The notes under the pieces were generated by a model. It was given only the letters and a program-made list of their open reading frames with translations, made no database searches and was not told where the DNA came from. A DNA stretch of 64,000 nucleotides from Roseomonas xinghualingensis (lineage in GTDB: Bacteria; Pseudomonadota; Alphaproteobacteria; Acetobacterales; Acetobacteraceae): contig NZ_JAOXLP010000001.1 of NCBI RefSeq assembly GCF_025791835.1, forward strand, positions 458,534 through 522,533, read 5' to 3'. The position numbers and the translations under genes are program-made. Each line of letters begins with the position of its first letter. Within the stretch, counting starts at the first letter, position 1. Below are positions 61,707 through 64,000 of the stretch, piece by piece.

Positions 61707-63026
61707 CTACACGGCGCGATGCAGACCGGCCATGACGTTGCCGGCACCTGAGAGCTTCGTCGCGAGGACCTTGTCGATCCGGTTGTGATCGAGGTCGACG
61801 ACCTCGAAGCGCCAGCCGTCGATCACGATCTGCTCGCCTGTTTTCGGCAGGTGCCCCAGCGCGGCGAGGATATGACCCGCCACGGTCTGATAGTCGCGCT
61901 CGAGAGGGAGACGCACACCGAGGTGCTCAGCCATCTCGTCCGCAGGCAACCAGCCCGCGAGCAGCCAGGAGCCGTCATGGCGCTGCACGGCGCCTGCATC
62001 GTCGCCGGCGTCCAGGTCCGTACGGAAAACGCCAGCGATCGTCTCGAGCAGGTCAGCCGGTGTCACCAGCCCCTCGAAGTGGCCGTATTCGTCGTGGACG
62101 AGCACCACGGGCACCTCCGCGGCCTGGAGCAGCGCCATGGCGTCCAGCGCATCGGCGGTGTCAGGAATGACCTGAACCGGGCGCACGAGCGCACGCACGT
62201 CGAGCGGCTGACCCGCCAGGGAGCGGGCCAGCAGTTCGCGGGTCTGGATGACGCCGATCAGCGCCTCGGTCGAGCCCTCGCCGACGGGAAGACGGGAGTG
62301 GTGTGTCCTGGACAGGATTTCACGGATGCGCGCTTCGTCGGCCGTGATGTCCACCCACTCGACCTCCGTGCGCGGCGTCATGATGCCGCGCACCGGCCGA
62401 TCGCCGAGCCGCATGACGCCGGAGATGAGATGTCGTTCGGCGCTCGCGATGGTGCCCGAGCTCTCGGCATCGGCGACAAGGGAGCGGATTTCCTCATCCG
62501 TCACCTTGCTTTCCTCCTCCGGGCCGACCCCCAGGACGCGGAAGACGAGCCCCGTGGATGCGTCCAGCAGCCAGACGACCGGCAGCGCGGCACGCGACAG
62601 GAGGGACATGAGGGGGGCAATGAAGCTGGCAAAACCCTCAGGGTTCCGAAGGGCGAAGCGCTTGGGGACGAGTTCGCCGATGACGATGGAGAGGTAGGTC
62701 ACCACCGCGATGACGAGGCCGAATCCGAGCGGATTGGCGATCCCCGCCCGCAGGCCCACCGTCTGGAGCCAGGCCGAAAGCCGCCCGCCCAGGGTCTCTC
62801 CGGAGAAAGCGCCGGCGAGGATGCCGACGAGAGTGATGCCGATCTGGACTGTCGAGAGGAAGCGGCCAGGGTCCTCGCGCAAGGCAAGGGCGGTCCGGGC
62901 GCCATTGCTTCCGGCGTCTGCCAAAGCCTGCAGCCGCCGGGGGCGGGACGACACCACGGCCAGTTCTGAGCAGGAAAAAATGCCGTTAATTAGGACAAGG
63001 CCAAGGACCACGGCGATTTCGATCAT
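61707..63026 (-). CDS. CNNM/CBS-domain membrane transporter (HlyC/CorC family)
   Basis: The 439-residue protein has an N-terminal CNNM (DUF21) transmembrane domain (about residues 1-200) starting MIEIAVVLGLVLINGIFSCS with the EL-rich SELAVVSSRPRRLQALAD segment, then a CBS-domain pair (about 210-330) with GVIQTRELL, and a C-terminal CorC_HlyC domain with AGWLPADEMAEHLGV. Members transport or sense magnesium or cobalt. The name haemolysin is historical. It is preceded by a small plus-strand gene on the other strand. Confidence 0.88.
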   Translation of the reverse strand: MIEIAVVLGLVLINGIFSCSELAVVSSRPRRLQALADAGSNGARTALALREDPGRFLSTVQIGITLVGILAGAFSGETLGGRLSAWLQTVGLRAGIANPLGFGLVIAVVTYLSIVIGELVPKRFALRNPEGFASFIAPLMSLLSRAALPVVWLLDASTGLVFRVLGVGPEEESKVTDEEIRSLVADAESSGTIASAERHLISGVMRLGDRPVRGIMTPRTEVEWVDITADEARIREILSRTHHSRLPVGEGSTEALIGVIQTRELLARSLAGQPLDVRALVRPVQVIPDTADALDAMALLQAAEVPVVLVHDEYGHFEGLVTPADLLETIAGVFRTDLDAGDDAGAVQRHDGSWLLAGWLPADEMAEHLGVRLPLERDYQTVAGHILAALGHLPKTGEQIVIDGWRFEVVDLDHNRIDKVLATKLSGAGNVMAGLHRAV

Positions 63027-63147
63027 GGAAGACCTAAATCACGGCGGGGGCCTTGGCTGCAAGTCGGTCGGTCTGCCGATGAGGGGCCTCGCTCAGAGAT
63101 TCCCTGCCGTGGTTTCCCTGAGGCCTTCCCTTCAGTAGAAGGCGGCC

Positions 63148-63567
63148 ATGGACAACAGCACGGCAGCCAAGCCCTACAGCAAGCTTAAGGGTGACCCCTA
63201 CCGGGCGTATGAGGAACTGCCGGTTGAGGTGCGCCGAGCCTTGCAGGAAGCCTTGGTGGACTGGTGTCCCCTGCGCGCCCGCGAATGGCATCTTCACCTG
63301 ATGCGCCGGCAGCGGCTGCGGCCGGCGCAGGCGGCGTCCGTCCTCGTCCAGACCATTCGCGGACACGATCACGCCGAAGTGGCCGCCTTCGCGAGGACAT
63401 GGCCGAAGGGCGCCCAGGCCTATCCGCACCTCGCCGCCGGCGCGACGCTACAGCGTTATGTTGGGACGGACGGCATCCCCGCAGCCAAGCCCATTCCCAT
63501 CGCCCCGAAGGAAACGCAGTCCAAGGCACGGGCGAAGCGCCCAGCAGGCCGCCGCTTCCGGCGCTGA
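63148..63567 (+). CDS. Small basic protein, possible DUF6525 relative
   Basis: The 139-residue basic protein begins KPYSKLKGDPYRAYEELPVE and has a conserved-looking core EVRRALQEALVDWCPLRARE followed by a lysine/arginine-rich C-terminus. The core resembles DUF6525-type proteins, but I am not sure of the family. The basic tail suggests nucleic-acid contact. It is divergent from the CNNM gene. Confidence 0.55.
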   Translation: MDNSTAAKPYSKLKGDPYRAYEELPVEVRRALQEALVDWCPLRAREWHLHLMRRQRLRPAQAASVLVQTIRGHDHAEVAAFARTWPKGAQAYPHLAAGATLQRYVGTDGIPAAKPIPIAPKETQSKARAKRPAGRRFRR

Positions 63568-63659
63568 GGGCGGGACGGCAGCGACCCGATCCTCATGCGC
63601 CTTCACCGTGGCGCGTCTCCTGCCTCGCCCATCGGCGATGGGAGGCCGGCCTCCGTGCC

Positions 63660-63899
63660 TCAGGCAGCGTGAGGCTTCTGACCCTTCGCTTCCATCTCGG
63701 AGCGTTCCTTCCAGAAGGTCATGTCAGCTTCCTTGCTGAACATGACCCGAACGCCCGTGGCGCCCTTGCTCACCCGGAGCTTCCCGCCATTCCGGGCTTT
63801 GTGGTCGGCGAGCCACTGCTTGAATATCGGGTCCTCACTGGAGCGTCCCTCGAATTCGAGAACCCCCACGGCGTCTTCCTGTTTGCGTCGCTTGACCAT
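63660..63899 (-). CDS. Small hypothetical protein
   Basis: The 79-residue protein starts MVKRRKQEDAVGVLEFEGRS and has a high content of charged residues (DPIFKQWLADHKARNGGKLR). I do not recognise a family. It has a GGAGGAG ahead of the ATG (63913-63919 on the minus-strand side), giving a good ribosome site in reverse orientation only if read on the minus strand, which is not certain. Third-base usage is GC-rich as in real genes here. It lies convergent with the small basic protein. Confidence 0.5.
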   Translation of the reverse strand: MVKRRKQEDAVGVLEFEGRSSEDPIFKQWLADHKARNGGKLRVSKGATGVRVMFSKEADMTFWKERSEMEAKGQKPHAA

Positions 63900-64000
63900 T
63901 CTTCAGAACCTTACCGTTGGAGGAGAGCGCTGGCGCAGCGTCGCTCAGCGATCTCCCGTCTTACGATTGCTCTGAGTGGCGCTGCTCACGCCACCCTGCT

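Noticed and set aside
63590..63655. Inverted repeats around 63625-63650
   Set aside because: Stems are five to seven bases with loops too short or too weak to support a terminator.
1..64000. Search by eye for tRNA, rRNA and CRISPR repeats
   Set aside because: No T-loop pattern with a matching acceptor stem, no rRNA-like stretch and no regularly spaced repeat was seen; a covariance-model search would be decisive.

Overview
The window reads as chromosomal DNA of a high-GC alphaproteobacterium, most likely of the Acetobacteraceae and Roseomonas-like. The reasons are the three lone Bug-type tricarboxylate-transport receptors, the class I polyhydroxyalkanoate synthase, the small DUF6489 protein, the strong G/C preference at third codon positions and the dense operons with 4-base ATGA overlaps. 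No rRNA, tRNA or CRISPR array was seen.

Layout. 1-3164: the end of a C-P lyase operon (phnI-C-terminus, phnJ, phnK, phnL, phnN). 3186-8175, opposite strand: phosphonate uptake (phnC, phnD, two phnE) followed by an APC permease, preceded by a three-repeat Pho-box-like element. 8444-17966: a peptidoglycan-binding protein, a gamma-carbonic-anhydrase-like protein, two metallo-beta-lactamase-fold enzymes, two Bug receptors, an esterase-like hydrolase, a DUF1206 membrane protein and O-acetylhomoserine sulfhydrylase. 17967-22275: small secreted repeat proteins, an HTH/TPR protein and an EF-G-like GTPase. 22450-22660: relic of an IS5-type transposase. 23126-27906: the prkA-yeaH-spoVR stress operon. 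27925-33319: DUF6489, PHA synthase, a DUF2934 stress-type protein, an amidase and a cold-shock protein. 33580-37998: a complete cyanophycin operon (synthetase, isoaspartyl dipeptidase, cyanophycinase). 39552-51093: a chemosensory operon. 51341-51533: a tandem glycine riboswitch in front of a TRIC-type channel gene. 52286-55640: a cupin, a third Bug receptor, a macrolide 2'-phosphotransferase and a decayed transposase. 55754-60512: a ytcA-mdtNOP-like efflux operon. 60852-64000: a stress-type glycine-zipper protein, a CNNM/CBS transporter and two small proteins.

How the genes work together. Phosphonate import and C-P bond cleavage sit in two convergent operons; the import operon carries a candidate PhoB site. 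Two storage polymers, PHA (carbon) and cyanophycin (nitrogen and carbon), are encoded within 10 kb, next to the PrkA/YeaH/SpoVR module that in other bacteria answers nutrient stress.

The most unusual region is the chemosensory operon. It encodes a receptor with no membrane segment and no sensor domain but two complete signalling hairpins 300 residues apart, a CheW made of three CheW domains, CheB, CheR, CheA, a STAS protein, a single-domain response regulator, a CheC phosphatase with both active-site motifs intact, and then a hybrid histidine kinase whose first domain looks like a LOV domain. No flagellar or pilus gene is present in the window, so the output is unknown. Many transcription units end in perfect GC-rich hairpins without a U-tract.
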